NCBI GenBank assembly: GCA_045107085.1
Contig: JBGCFT010000150.1
Coordinates: 1-13,062 of the forward strand
Origin: NORP309 sp045107085
GTDB lineage: Bacteria; Pseudomonadota; Gammaproteobacteria; Xanthomonadales; Marinicellaceae
Direction: 5' to 3'
DNA: 13,062 bases
Every line of letters starts with the position of its first letter. Position 1 is the first letter of the stretch. The notes under the pieces are model-generated. The model did no database searches. It worked only from the letters and a program-made list of their open reading frames with translations, and was not told where the DNA came from. Positions 6,666 through 13,062 of the stretch are shown here, in pieces. Both the position numbers and the translations under genes were made by a program.

Positions 6666-7609
6666 TCAAAACAATGAAAGCACTGATCCAAAGAGAGTTT
6701 TGGGAACACCGCGGGGCATTTATCAAGGCACCTAAAATATTGGGCATTGTCTTGTTTGTCACCACACTAATTGCCTACATAACTATCCGAGTTACCAGCG
6801 CAAAAGTAAATGGTGAGGCTGTATTGCAATCAGGGATTTTAGAATTAAAAGGCATGTCTTCATCAAATTTAATATTGTTTTGGGACAGTTTCTTTATTGG
6901 GACCTCTACCTTTTATTTTGTGGTTTTATACTTCGTGATGTACTTTTATATGCTGGGTTCATTATTTGATGACCGTAAGGATGGCAGTATCTTATTTTGG
7001 AAATCATTGCCTGTCAGCGATACTGAAACGGTGGTATCAAAAGTTTTGACTGCCATTTTATTTGTACCGATTGCCTATACAGTGATTTACTTCTTTGTGA
7101 TTCTTATATTAATGGCATTTTATTCTATTATCTTGTTATTTCATGGGTTAAACCCTTGGGATTTAGTTTGGTCACCCGCTCAGTTTATTAAGGGAACCAT
7201 TGTAATGTTTACAGGGACTATGGTTCAAGCATTATGGGCACTGCCTATATATGGTTGGTTGATGTTTTGTTCGGCTTGGTTTAAGAAAAGGCCTTTTATC
7301 TATTCAATAATTATCCCTGCAATTCTTGCATTTTCATGGTATTGGTTCAAAGTTTTAACCGCATTACAATTTGCTAATATTACTGTATTTAAATCACCGC
7401 TTGTATTTTTAGGACATGCGATGTTTCCCTACACTACTGATTTTCAAGGATTCAGTGGTTTGACTATAGATGATGACACAAGATTAAGTGAGATTTTAGA
7501 AAATCTGTTTTATTCAGTTCAGAGATTGGATGTCTTATATGGTGTAATATTTGCAGCTGTCTTAATTTCTATTTCGATTTGGGTAAGAAGATATAGAAAT
7601 ACAACTTAA
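6662..7609 (+). CDS. ABC-2 type transporter permease (YtrC-like)
   Basis: A 315-residue inner-membrane protein with about six or seven hydrophobic spans, roughly at 24-43, 78-101, 124-160 (probably two), 178-205, 212-232 and 292-308. The cytoplasmic stretch 'GSLFDDRKDGSILFWKSLPVSDTETVVSKV' (99-128) is the characteristic motif of ABC-2 permeases, where it contacts the ATPase. The N-terminal 'LIQREFWEHRG' coupling helix is also typical. It overlaps the ATPase gene by 4 nt, so the two should be made in equal amounts. With no second permease in the operon, it probably forms a homodimer with two ATPase copies. No substrate-binding protein is encoded nearby, so export or signal relief is likelier than import. 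An intrinsic terminator follows within 55 bp. Confidence 0.88.
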   Translation: MIKTMKALIQREFWEHRGAFIKAPKILGIVLFVTTLIAYITIRVTSAKVNGEAVLQSGILELKGMSSSNLILFWDSFFIGTSTFYFVVLYFVMYFYMLGSLFDDRKDGSILFWKSLPVSDTETVVSKVLTAILFVPIAYTVIYFFVILILMAFYSIILLFHGLNPWDLVWSPAQFIKGTIVMFTGTMVQALWALPIYGWLMFCSAWFKKRPFIYSIIIPAILAFSWYWFKVLTALQFANITVFKSPLVFLGHAMFPYTTDFQGFSGLTIDDDTRLSEILENLFYSVQRLDVLYGVIFAAVLISISIWVRRYRNTT

Positions 7610-7640
7610 ACTCATTTAGAATGTTCACAAGAATTTAAAG

Positions 7641-7663
7641 CGGCACTTAGGTGTCGTTTTTTT
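7641..7663 (+). terminator. Intrinsic terminator of the YtrA-type operon
   Basis: CGGCAC (7641-7646), loop TTAG, GTGTCG (7651-7656) form a 6-bp stem with one G-U pair, followed at once by seven T (7657-7663). This is a standard rho-independent terminator and marks the end of the transporter operon. Confidence 0.82.
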
Positions 7664-7686
7664 GTTTTATTTAAAATTGAGACCTT

Positions 7687-7700
7687 GCATAAATTTATGC
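7687..7700. repeat. Perfect 14-bp palindrome over the metX start codon
   Basis: GCATAAATTTATGC reads identically on both strands and includes the chosen ATG start (7697-7699). As DNA it could be an operator; as RNA it could form only a weak 5-bp stem. There is no known consensus I can match it to, and short AT-rich palindromes can arise by chance. Confidence 0.4.
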
Positions 7701-8788
7701 CCAATCATTTAAAGCTATATAAATTAAATCAATTTAACATGCGCCATGGTGGTGAGCTGAATAATGCCATATTAGCTTATGAAACTTGGGGTGATCTAAA
7801 TGCTGAAAAAGACAATGCTATTCTTATATTAACTGGTTTATCTGCTGATTCACATGCGGCTTCGCATAAAAATTCTCGAGATACTGAAGGTTGGTGGGAA
7901 TATATGTTAGGTCCAGACAAAGCCATAGACACCAATAAATGGTTTGTTATTTGTGCCAGTTCTTTAGGCAGTTGTAAAGGCACTACTGGACCTTGTTCTC
8001 CAAATCCAGTATCAAAAGAGCCTTATAAATTCACATTTCCTGATTTGACTTTAGAGGATATTGCCAATTCTACTTTTGACATGGTTCAGTCATTAGGCAT
8101 AGATAAGCTTAAGTGTGTTATTGGTCCTTCCATGGGTGGAATGACAGCACTGGCTTTATTGTTACAATACCCAAATGCAAGCCATCACATGATAAATGTT
8201 GCATCAGGATGTCATTCTCAACCTTTTAGTACGGCTATTCGTTCATTACAAAGAGAAGCCATCTTACAAGATGTCAATTTTAATGATGGCAATTACTCGA
8301 GCAATCAATGGCCTGTTCAAGGCATGAAACAGGCCCGAAAGTTAGGCATGTTGTCTTATCGATCTGCAAAAGAGTGGAAAGAAAGATTTCCCCGTTCTTT
8401 GAGACAACGCCCAAATAAACCCTTTGGCATAGAGTTTCCTGTAGAGAGTTATTTAGAGCACCACGCCGAAAACTTTGTGCATAAATTTGACCCCATCAGT
8501 TATATTTATTTATCCAGAGCCATGGATTGGTTTGATGCGTTTGATTATGCCAAACACGAAAGCCATAATCCATTTTCTAAAGTCAATCTAGATTCAGCTT
8601 TGATTGTTGGGGCTAACAGTGATCTTCTATTTCCGCAAGAGCAACAACAAGAAATGGCGCGGTTATTAAATGAATCTGGTTGTCCAACCGATTGCAAGAT
8701 TACTGATTCGATTCAAGGCCATGATTCCTTTTTGGTTGATGAAGAGAATTATTCAGCCATTATTTCAAAATATCTAAATCAAATATGA
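7697..8788 (+). CDS. metX: MetX-family O-acyltransferase (serine O-succinyltransferase or homoserine O-acyltransferase)
   Basis: A 363-residue cytoplasmic alpha/beta-hydrolase-fold enzyme that acylates the hydroxyl of homoserine (methionine route) or serine (cysteine route). The catalytic triad is visible: Ser145 in 'GPSMGGM', Asp309 in 'GANSDLLFP' and His342 in 'GHDSFLVD'. The segments 'ASSLGSCKGTTGP' (87-98), 'SLQREAILQD', 'VESYLEHHAENFVHKFDP' and 'YLSRAMDWFD' follow the xanthomonad branch of the family. Members of that branch have been shown or annotated as serine O-succinyltransferases, whereas classical homoserine acetyltransferases typically have a GGSxGGM nucleophile loop. I therefore favour serine succinylation but cannot prove it. 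The start is uncertain: ATG 7697 has no good ribosome binding site, but the residues it adds before 'MRHGGELNN' fit the family length; TTG 7685 and ATG 7739 are alternatives. No methionine or cysteine gene adjoins it. Confidence 0.88.
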   Translation: MPNHLKLYKLNQFNMRHGGELNNAILAYETWGDLNAEKDNAILILTGLSADSHAASHKNSRDTEGWWEYMLGPDKAIDTNKWFVICASSLGSCKGTTGPCSPNPVSKEPYKFTFPDLTLEDIANSTFDMVQSLGIDKLKCVIGPSMGGMTALALLLQYPNASHHMINVASGCHSQPFSTAIRSLQREAILQDVNFNDGNYSSNQWPVQGMKQARKLGMLSYRSAKEWKERFPRSLRQRPNKPFGIEFPVESYLEHHAENFVHKFDPISYIYLSRAMDWFDAFDYAKHESHNPFSKVNLDSALIVGANSDLLFPQEQQQEMARLLNESGCPTDCKITDSIQGHDSFLVDEENYSAIISKYLNQI

Positions 8789-8816
8789 TTCTGTCCAACT
8801 CATTGGACAGAATCAT
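8785..8816. terminator. Long perfect hairpin between convergent genes, probable bidirectional terminator
   Basis: ATGATTCTGTCCAA (8785-8798) and TTGGACAGAATCAT (8803-8816) form a perfect 14-bp stem with a CTCA loop. The metX stop codon TGA (8786-8788) lies inside the left arm, and the stop of the opposite-strand gene is 10 bp away. There is no T-tract on either strand, so it is not a canonical intrinsic terminator; it may stall polymerase, protect mRNA 3' ends from exonucleases, or serve another purpose. Confidence 0.55.
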
Positions 8817-8825
8817 TGATTGAGT

Positions 8826-9839
8826 CTATGAAGACTGTGGAGGCAAATTGTCATCAGGTTTTGAAGAGGGTTTATCATTTCCACCAAATTTTGAGCTGAC
8901 CCAAGCTCCTGCTTTGTCTTTCATTTCACGGAATTTTTTAGAACCTTTTTCTAATTTAGCTTCCCATTCAGGATTGGGCTCTTGACCTTCAGTCACTTTA
9001 AAGAAGACTTGCATTAAAGCTGTCATCGCAAAAGGATCGATTAATGCCGCTTTCAAACTGATAGATGCAACAACTGCAATAATAAATGGCATATACCCAA
9101 CATCATAATTGCCTGCTTTGATTGTGGCTGCAATTGGCATGAATGTAACAGCAAAGACTAAAAGCGTTAAAACCCAGCTGATAATTGTCACAAATACTGA
9201 ATTTTTCAAAAAAGTTTTATAATTTTGCGCATACAAGACAACAGCTTGTTTTGAGCCTTCCCAAGGGTTGTCAATTTTATTCCTGATGTTATAGGCCAAT
9301 ATGATTTCATCGACATAAGTCACAGAGTTCTTAACTACGGTATTAATAAATTGAACGATGGGTTTTGGTATTATTGGTAAAAATGTCATAATGCCTGAGA
9401 ATAACCCCGTAATAAATCGAACAACCTTTTTAATCGCTTGATCGACTAAAAACAATACCGAGGCTTCTTTAAATCTTTCTTTAACAATACCTTGAGCGTA
9501 AGTTATTTGGCCTTTACCAGAAGGGATTTCTTCACCATCTAAATGTTTAATAATAACAGCAATATGACCTGCTTTAACCATGTAAAGCAAATATTCACGC
9601 ACGTAGAACAAAACACCAGAAACCACTGCAAAGCCTCCAAACATGCCATAAAATAGTCCAGTTGCTGATCCATCTTCACCGCCAGCAACACTGCCAACTG
9701 ACCAGCCAATTCCGGCTCCAGTGCCAGTGCCAATGATATATGCCAAAGTTATTCCAAAATAGATTAAAAATCTAAATAACATAAACTCTTTGGTCTTCCA
9801 TAGTGCTGAAAATACAGCGCCCATTTTAAAATCCATCAT
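8826..9839 (-). CDS. Multi-spanning membrane protein of unknown function
   Basis: I cannot name this 337-residue protein. Hydrophobic spans lie near residues 19-40, 60-86, 140-165 (weaker, with prolines at 155 and 158), 213-240 and 247-270. Between the first two is a glycine-rich loop (GTGTGAGIGWSVGSVAGG) that may also enter the membrane. A conserved-looking core 'VTYVDEIILAYNIRNKIDNPWEGSKQAVVLYAQNYKTFLKN' (173-213) lies before the fourth span. The last 60 residues are hydrophilic, first charged (KLEKGSKKFREMKDK), then rich in serine and proline, and probably cytoplasmic. There is no signal peptide or catalytic motif I can identify. Translation should be strong, from AGAGGTGA at 9846-9853 before ATG 9837-9839; a second ATG follows directly. 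It is 78 bp downstream of trpS on the same strand, so it may be cotranscribed, with no evident functional link. Confidence 0.8.
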   Translation of the reverse strand: MMDFKMGAVFSALWKTKEFMLFRFLIYFGITLAYIIGTGTGAGIGWSVGSVAGGEDGSATGLFYGMFGGFAVVSGVLFYVREYLLYMVKAGHIAVIIKHLDGEEIPSGKGQITYAQGIVKERFKEASVLFLVDQAIKKVVRFITGLFSGIMTFLPIIPKPIVQFINTVVKNSVTYVDEIILAYNIRNKIDNPWEGSKQAVVLYAQNYKTFLKNSVFVTIISWVLTLLVFAVTFMPIAATIKAGNYDVGYMPFIIAVVASISLKAALIDPFAMTALMQVFFKVTEGQEPNPEWEAKLEKGSKKFREMKDKAGAWVSSKFGGNDKPSSKPDDNLPPQSS

Positions 9840-9845
9840 AGTAAA

Positions 9846-9853
9846 TCACCTCT
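9846..9853 (-). promoter_or_regulatory. Strong Shine-Dalgarno site of the membrane protein gene
   Basis: On the minus strand AGAGGTGA sits 6 bases before the ATG at 9837-9839. It is nearly full complementarity to the 16S anti-Shine-Dalgarno end, clearly stronger than the sites of the other genes here, and fixes the start of the membrane protein. Confidence 0.75.
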
Positions 9854-9917
9854 TTTTTTTTAAAGTGTCAGTGCTCTTTAAAATTTATAATTTTCACTAA
9901 GGATACTGACATCCTTT

Positions 9918-10922
9918 CTATTTGATGGGTTTAATTCCCACCGCATTTTTAAGTTTGTGTAAAAAAGGAACTGAGAATTCACGGGCCTTTTCTGCACCAC
10001 GTAATAGTTCTTTTTCAATCAATTCTGGTTGTTGCATTAATTCATTATACTTTTCTCTGGGCTCACTGAGTTCTGAATCAATGAGCTCATATAGTTCTTG
10101 TTTTGCAGTACCCCAAGCAATGCCATCGGCAAATGCTTGCTTAAAATTTTCCGTTTGTTGTTTGCTAGCGAAAGCTTTATAAATATCAAACACAAAAGAA
10201 TCATTTGGATCTTTAGGTTCACCTGGTTCGAGTAAATTTGTTTTGATCTTCATAATGTGCTTACGAAGCTTTTTTGTTGGTAACCAAAGCGGTATGGTAT
10301 TGTTGTAACTTTTACTCATTTTTCTGCCATCTGTACCAGGTAGCAAAGCTTGATCATCATCTACAATGGTTTTTGGCATGATAAAGTGTTCTCCAAAATG
10401 ATGATTGTAACGAGATGCAATATCACGGGTCATTTCTAAATGTTGGGTTTGATCTTTTCCTACAGGGACTTCATCTGCATTAAACATTAAAATATCAGCA
10501 CTCATTAATACAGGGTAGGAGAATAATCCCATGGTGATACCCTTATCTGGATCTTTCGCTCCTGAATCAATATTTTCAGCAACCAATGCTTTGTAGGCGT
10601 GTGAGCGATTCATGAGCCCTTTAGAGCACATACAAGTCAACAGCCATGTCAATTCAGGTATTTCCGGAATATCAGATTGGCGATAAAACATGGCATTGTC
10701 ATTATTAATACCCAAAGCTAGCCAAGTGGCAGCAATTTCTTTGGTGGATTGAGCAATTTGCTCTGGTTTCCAACATTTTATTAAAGCATGTAAATCAGCT
10801 AAGAAAAAATAGCTGTTGTACTCATTTGATTTATTTTTAGTGATAGCAGGTTTTATGGCGCCAGCATAGTTTCCTAAATGCGGTGTGCCAGTTGTAGTGA
10901 TACCTGTTAGTACTGTTTTCAT
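9918..10922 (-). CDS. trpS: Tryptophanyl-tRNA synthetase
   Basis: A cytoplasmic class I aminoacyl-tRNA synthetase that charges tRNA-Trp with tryptophan using ATP. The 334-residue protein has the HIGH-type ATP motif as 'TGTPHLGN' (residues 11-18) and the second ATP motif 'KMSKS' at 201-205 within 'GTDGRKMSKSYNN'. The family segments 'MSADILMFNADEVPVGKDQTQHLEMTRDIA' (139-168) and 'DPNDSFVFDIYKAF' are also present. Its length is normal and all key motifs are intact. The TGTPHLGN variant occurs in TrpS of many gammaproteobacteria. The ATG at 10920-10922 follows a GGAAA ribosome binding site on the minus strand (about 10928-10932). It heads the minus-strand pair, diverging from sodB across a 255-bp gap. 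Confidence 0.96.
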   Translation of the reverse strand: MKTVLTGITTTGTPHLGNYAGAIKPAITKNKSNEYNSYFFLADLHALIKCWKPEQIAQSTKEIAATWLALGINNDNAMFYRQSDIPEIPELTWLLTCMCSKGLMNRSHAYKALVAENIDSGAKDPDKGITMGLFSYPVLMSADILMFNADEVPVGKDQTQHLEMTRDIASRYNHHFGEHFIMPKTIVDDDQALLPGTDGRKMSKSYNNTIPLWLPTKKLRKHIMKIKTNLLEPGEPKDPNDSFVFDIYKAFASKQQTENFKQAFADGIAWGTAKQELYELIDSELSEPREKYNELMQQPELIEKELLRGAEKAREFSVPFLHKLKNAVGIKPIK

Positions 10923-10953
10923 GAATTTTTTCCAAATATTTACTAAAGACTAA

Positions 10954-10982
10954 ATCTTAAGCATTGTTAATCAACAAATCAA
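10954..10982 (-). promoter_or_regulatory. Candidate trpS promoter
   Basis: On the minus strand TTGATT (10977-10982) and TAAGAT (10954-10959) are spaced by 17 bases and each match the sigma70 consensus at 4 of 6 positions. Transcription would begin about 25 bases before the trpS start. The match is modest and other AT-rich hexamers nearby could serve, for example TTGATA about 11 bases further upstream. Confidence 0.3.
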
Positions 10983-11123
10983 TATTACTTATCAATACGG
11001 GCATTTTAGTCACTTATTTATTTATCTAAAATGAATACTTAAAGTATGATTTTGTGAACTGCGTTGATTTTTATATGATTAAGGAATTAATACGTTCATT
11101 TTCACATTTTAGTGACATTTAAT

Positions 11124-11132
11124 TGTTATAAT
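11124..11132 (+). promoter_or_regulatory. Extended -10 promoter of sodB
   Basis: TGT directly precedes a perfect TATAAT (11127-11132), the TGn extended -10 arrangement that can work with a weak -35; no good -35 hexamer is seen at 16-18 bases upstream. Transcription would start near 11139, leaving about a 39-base leader before the ATG at 11178. The rest of the 10923-11177 gap is AT-rich and has a short palindrome ATACTT-A-AAGTAT at 11035-11047 of unknown role. Confidence 0.55.
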
Positions 11133-11177
11133 CATCGATTAATTAATTTTTATGACAATTACAAAGGAGAAATTACT

Positions 11178-11756
11178 ATGAGCTTTGAATTACCCGCTCT
11201 ACCTTATGCACAAGATGCACTTGAACCACACATTTCAGCTGAAACATTAGGCTTTCATCATGGAAAACATCACAATGCTTATGTGACCAATTTAAATAAC
11301 ATGGTTAAAGGCACTGAATTCGAAGGAAAATCATTAGAAGAGATTATTATGAGTTCTGATGGTGGAGTCTTCAATAACGCTGCTCAGATTTGGAATCATA
11401 CATTCTACTTTAATGGACTTTCTCCTAATGGTGGTGGAGAACCAACGGGTGAATTAGCCGACAAAATTAATACTAAATTCGGTTCATTTAATGATTTTGT
11501 ATCGAAATTTACTGCTCTTGGCCTAGCTACGTTTGGATCAGGATGGGTGTGGTTAGTGCAAGATGCCAATGGTGATTTAGATTTGGTTAACACATTTAAC
11601 GCAGGCACACCAATGACAGATGGCTTGCACGCTTTAATGACATGTGATGTATGGGAACATGCCTATTATGTAGATACACGAAATGACCGTGGAGGTTATT
11701 TGAAAAATTTCTGGAATTTAGTAGATTGGGACAAAGCTGCTGCATTAATGAAATAA
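11178..11756 (+). CDS. sodB: Iron superoxide dismutase
   Basis: A 192-residue cytoplasmic enzyme converting superoxide to oxygen and hydrogen peroxide. The four metal ligands are all present at the positions expected from E. coli SodB: His27 ('FHHGKHHNAYV'), His74 ('WNHTFYFNGL'), Asp157 and His161 ('DVWEHAYYVDTRNDR'). Gln70 in 'AQIWNH' is the outer-sphere glutamine in the position typical of iron rather than manganese enzymes. There is no signal peptide. The ATG at 11178 is certain: AAGGAG at 11164-11169 has ideal spacing, and the frame further upstream runs into the promoter. The gene stands alone, between its own extended -10 promoter and a 12-bp hairpin. Iron-dependent control is common in the family, but I see no clear Fur box. 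Confidence 0.97.
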   Translation: MSFELPALPYAQDALEPHISAETLGFHHGKHHNAYVTNLNNMVKGTEFEGKSLEEIIMSSDGGVFNNAAQIWNHTFYFNGLSPNGGGEPTGELADKINTKFGSFNDFVSKFTALGLATFGSGWVWLVQDANGDLDLVNTFNAGTPMTDGLHALMTCDVWEHAYYVDTRNDRGGYLKNFWNLVDWDKAAALMK

Positions 11757-11775
11757 ATTGTGACGCCTCATTCAC

Positions 11776-11804
11776 TCCATGGCATTCGTCCTGAATGCCA
11801 TGGA
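11776..11804. terminator. Hairpin after sodB, probable terminator
   Basis: TCCATGGCATTC (11776-11787), loop GTCCT, GAATGCCATGGA (11793-11804) form a perfect 12-bp stem 20 bases after the sodB stop. The tail is ATTTAATAA rather than a run of T, so release may be inefficient or the hairpin may act as a 3'-end protector. It resembles in design the repeat after metX. Confidence 0.6.
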
Positions 11805-11915
11805 ATTTAATAACAAATCTATTTATTCAAGTCATTTCTATCATTATATGGACATATTCATATAAAAATTTCACATAAAACAATGTTCATCACAGTTATT
11901 TCTGCCTGATTAAGC

Positions 11916-11933
11916 AATAATTATATAATTATT
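11916..11933. promoter_or_regulatory. Perfect 18-bp AT palindrome with TATAAT, candidate promoter/operator
   Basis: AATAATTATATAATTATT is its own reverse complement and holds a TATAAT (11924-11929) about 58 bases before the next gene's start. No good -35 box is seen. It may be the promoter of the exported propeller protein, possibly with a bound regulator, but the composition is so AT-rich that chance is a real alternative. Confidence 0.3.
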
Positions 11934-11986
11934 ACATAATCTTCAGGTTTTAAAGATGTTGTTTCTATACACTTTAAGGATCAGAA

Positions 11987-13062
11987 ATGCATTTGAGAAA
12001 TACTATGGGCCTATTAAAAATTTCAGTTCTATTTTTTGTTATTGTTATCAACCAGTCCATTGCAGGACTTAAATTAGACAATCCGATTATGTTTGTCACC
12101 CAATTTCCAATCGCTGCGGACTTCACTTCAATTGGCTCTACTTTTGGAAATCATTCTGGTGAAATCAGTAAAACTGGCAGAGGTGGAGATTTATATATTC
12201 GCTATACTGATGGTAGTTTAAGAAATTTAACACGTGAAGCTGATTATGGTGAAATAGGTTTTCAGGGCAATAATTCTATTGCTGTACGTGATCCTGCTAT
12301 CCATTGGAGCGCAAATAAAGCTCTATTCAGTATGGTCATAGGTGCACCTCCGGTAATATTTGGTGAGAGAAATTATTTTTGGCAGTTATATGAAATCACG
12401 GGAATAACTCAAGGTCAAACAGCTGTTATTACACGCTTGGCAAATCAACCGATAGATTATAATAATATTTCACCCATATATGGATCCGATGACAGTATTA
12501 TTTTTACAACAGACATGCCCAGAACAAAAAATCGATTTAATTATCCTCAAAAAGACGAATACGAATCATCACCAACCAATACAGGATTATGGAAATTAGA
12601 TCGTTTATCAGGACAAGTGACACTCTTACAACATTCTCCATCTGGTTCTTTTTCCCCATTAATAGACAGTGCAGGGCGTATAGTATTTACCCGATGGGAT
12701 CATTTGCAAAGAGATCAACAAGCTTCTCCAGTCAATAACATAGAAGCATTTAATTATTTAAGTGAGCCTAGTGATGCCAGCGCCCCAAGAGTGGATAATG
12801 TATTGGAGGTATTCCCTGAACCCAGAGCAGAAGAAATTGATTTGCTAATTGGGACAAATCTAGAGGGCCACACCCTTAATCATTTTTTTCCTTGGGAATT
12901 GAATCAAGATGGTACAGAAGAAGAAACGTTAAATCATGTAGGCAGGCATGAATTACATAGTTACTTTAATCGAAGTATAAATGATGACGATAATGTGTTG
13001 GAATTTATTCCTGGAATCAGTCGCCCAAATACAAACTCTATTCTCAATACTTTTATGTTAGC
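11987..13062 (+). CDS. Exported protein with hydrazine-synthase-alpha-like beta-propeller domain (3' truncated by window)
   Basis: An open frame of 358 codons runs off the window end. Residues 1-26 are a signal peptide (hydrophobic core ISVLFFVIVI, likely cleavage after 'QSIA'), so it is exported. The mature part opens with 'PIMFVTQFPIAADFTSIGSTFGNHSG', then 'GGDLYIRYTDGSLRNLT', 'AVRDPAIHWSANKALFSMVIGAP', 'YFWQLYEITG', 'NNISPIYGSDDSIIFTTDMPR' and 'SPSGSFSPLIDSAGRIVFTRWDHLQRDQQA'. These repeating strand-turn units (DGS..LT, SPxxxxxxxIxFT) are typical of PD40/TolB-like propeller blades. The whole block resembles what I remember of the hydrazine synthase alpha subunit-like family, known from anammox bacteria and found as uncharacterised homologues elsewhere. 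No CxxCH haem motif appears in the visible part, so hydrazine synthesis should not be assumed. AAGGA at 11976-11980 supports ATG 11987. The function is unknown. Confidence 0.8.
   Translation, partial: MHLRNTMGLLKISVLFFVIVINQSIAGLKLDNPIMFVTQFPIAADFTSIGSTFGNHSGEISKTGRGGDLYIRYTDGSLRNLTREADYGEIGFQGNNSIAVRDPAIHWSANKALFSMVIGAPPVIFGERNYFWQLYEITGITQGQTAVITRLANQPIDYNNISPIYGSDDSIIFTTDMPRTKNRFNYPQKDEYESSPTNTGLWKLDRLSGQVTLLQHSPSGSFSPLIDSAGRIVFTRWDHLQRDQQASPVNNIEAFNYLSEPSDASAPRVDNVLEVFPEPRAEEIDLLIGTNLEGHTLNHFFPWELNQDGTEEETLNHVGRHELHSYFNRSINDDDNVLEFIPGISRPNTNSILNTFML

Noticed and set aside
9539..9733. Minus-strand open frame inside the membrane protein gene, and the similar one at 10037-10222 inside trpS
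   Set aside because: Both are out-of-frame shadows within well-supported genes, with hydrophobic or low-information products.
9858..9883. Inverted repeat TTTAAAG...CTTTAAA in the trpS/membrane-protein gap
   Set aside because: The stem is nearly all A-T with a 10-base loop; on the minus strand it is followed by A rather than T. Chance is likely in such sequence.
9899..9916. Hairpin AAGGAT-ACTGAC-ATCCTT just after the trpS stop, considered as a terminator
   Set aside because: The stem is only 6 bp with no T-tract on the minus strand, and the next gene follows in the same direction; too weak to call.
11112..11177. N-terminal extension of superoxide dismutase from an upstream start
   Set aside because: This stretch contains the extended -10 promoter and leader; AAGGAG at 11164-11169 sets the start at 11178, which gives the normal family length.
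11405..11608. Minus-strand open frame within sodB
   Set aside because: Fully inside a gene with all four metal ligands conserved; no start signal or homology.

Overview
This AT-rich window (by eye well under 40% G+C, not computed) reads as a chromosomal segment of a gammaproteobacterium. Three things point to a lineage near Xanthomonas/Lysobacter, but with low G+C as in Marinicella-type marine bacteria: the arginine gene order argG-argE-(argB/argA fusion)-argC-argH, an ArgE and a fused acetylglutamate kinase/synthase of xanthomonad type, and a MetX homologue that resembles xanthomonad serine O-succinyltransferases. The placement is inference from protein resemblance; no rRNA or other marker is present. 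I see no insertion sequence, tRNA, CRISPR array or phage gene.

Region 1 (1-4997, + strand) is the distal part of an arginine operon: the end of argG, then argE, a fused N-acetylglutamate kinase/synthase, argC and argH. Every junction overlaps (11, 11, 4 and 11 nt), so the genes are almost certainly cotranscribed and translationally coupled. Together they cover acetylation of glutamate, its phosphorylation and reduction, deacetylation of the acetylated intermediate, and the last two steps to arginine. The carbamoyltransferase and the aminotransferase are not in the window.

Region 2 (about 5088-7663, + strand) is a self-contained YtrA-type operon. A good sigma70-like promoter has its -10 box buried in a palindromic operator. 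It is followed by a small single-pass membrane protein with two cysteines, a short GntR/YtrA repressor, an ABC ATPase, an ABC-2 type permease and an intrinsic terminator. The layout suggests an autoregulated stress or envelope-responsive transporter. The small first gene is the least explained part.

Region 3 (7687-8816, + strand) is a MetX-family acyltransferase. A perfect 14-bp palindrome lies over its start codon, and a perfect 14-bp inverted repeat over its stop codon separates it from the convergent genes that follow.

Region 4 (8826-10922, - strand) holds trpS (tryptophanyl-tRNA synthetase) and, 78 bp downstream of it, an unrecognised multi-spanning membrane protein with a very strong ribosome binding site.

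Region 5 (about 11124-13062, + strand) holds sodB (iron superoxide dismutase) with an extended -10 promoter and a hairpin after the gene. It is followed by the first 358 codons of an exported protein resembling the hydrazine-synthase-alpha-like beta-propeller family, cut by the window end.

No gene-free stretch exceeds about 260 bases. Most of the window is housekeeping metabolism. The best candidates for something less described are the small protein and operator of the YtrA operon, the true substrate of the MetX homologue, and the hydrazine-synthase-like exported protein.
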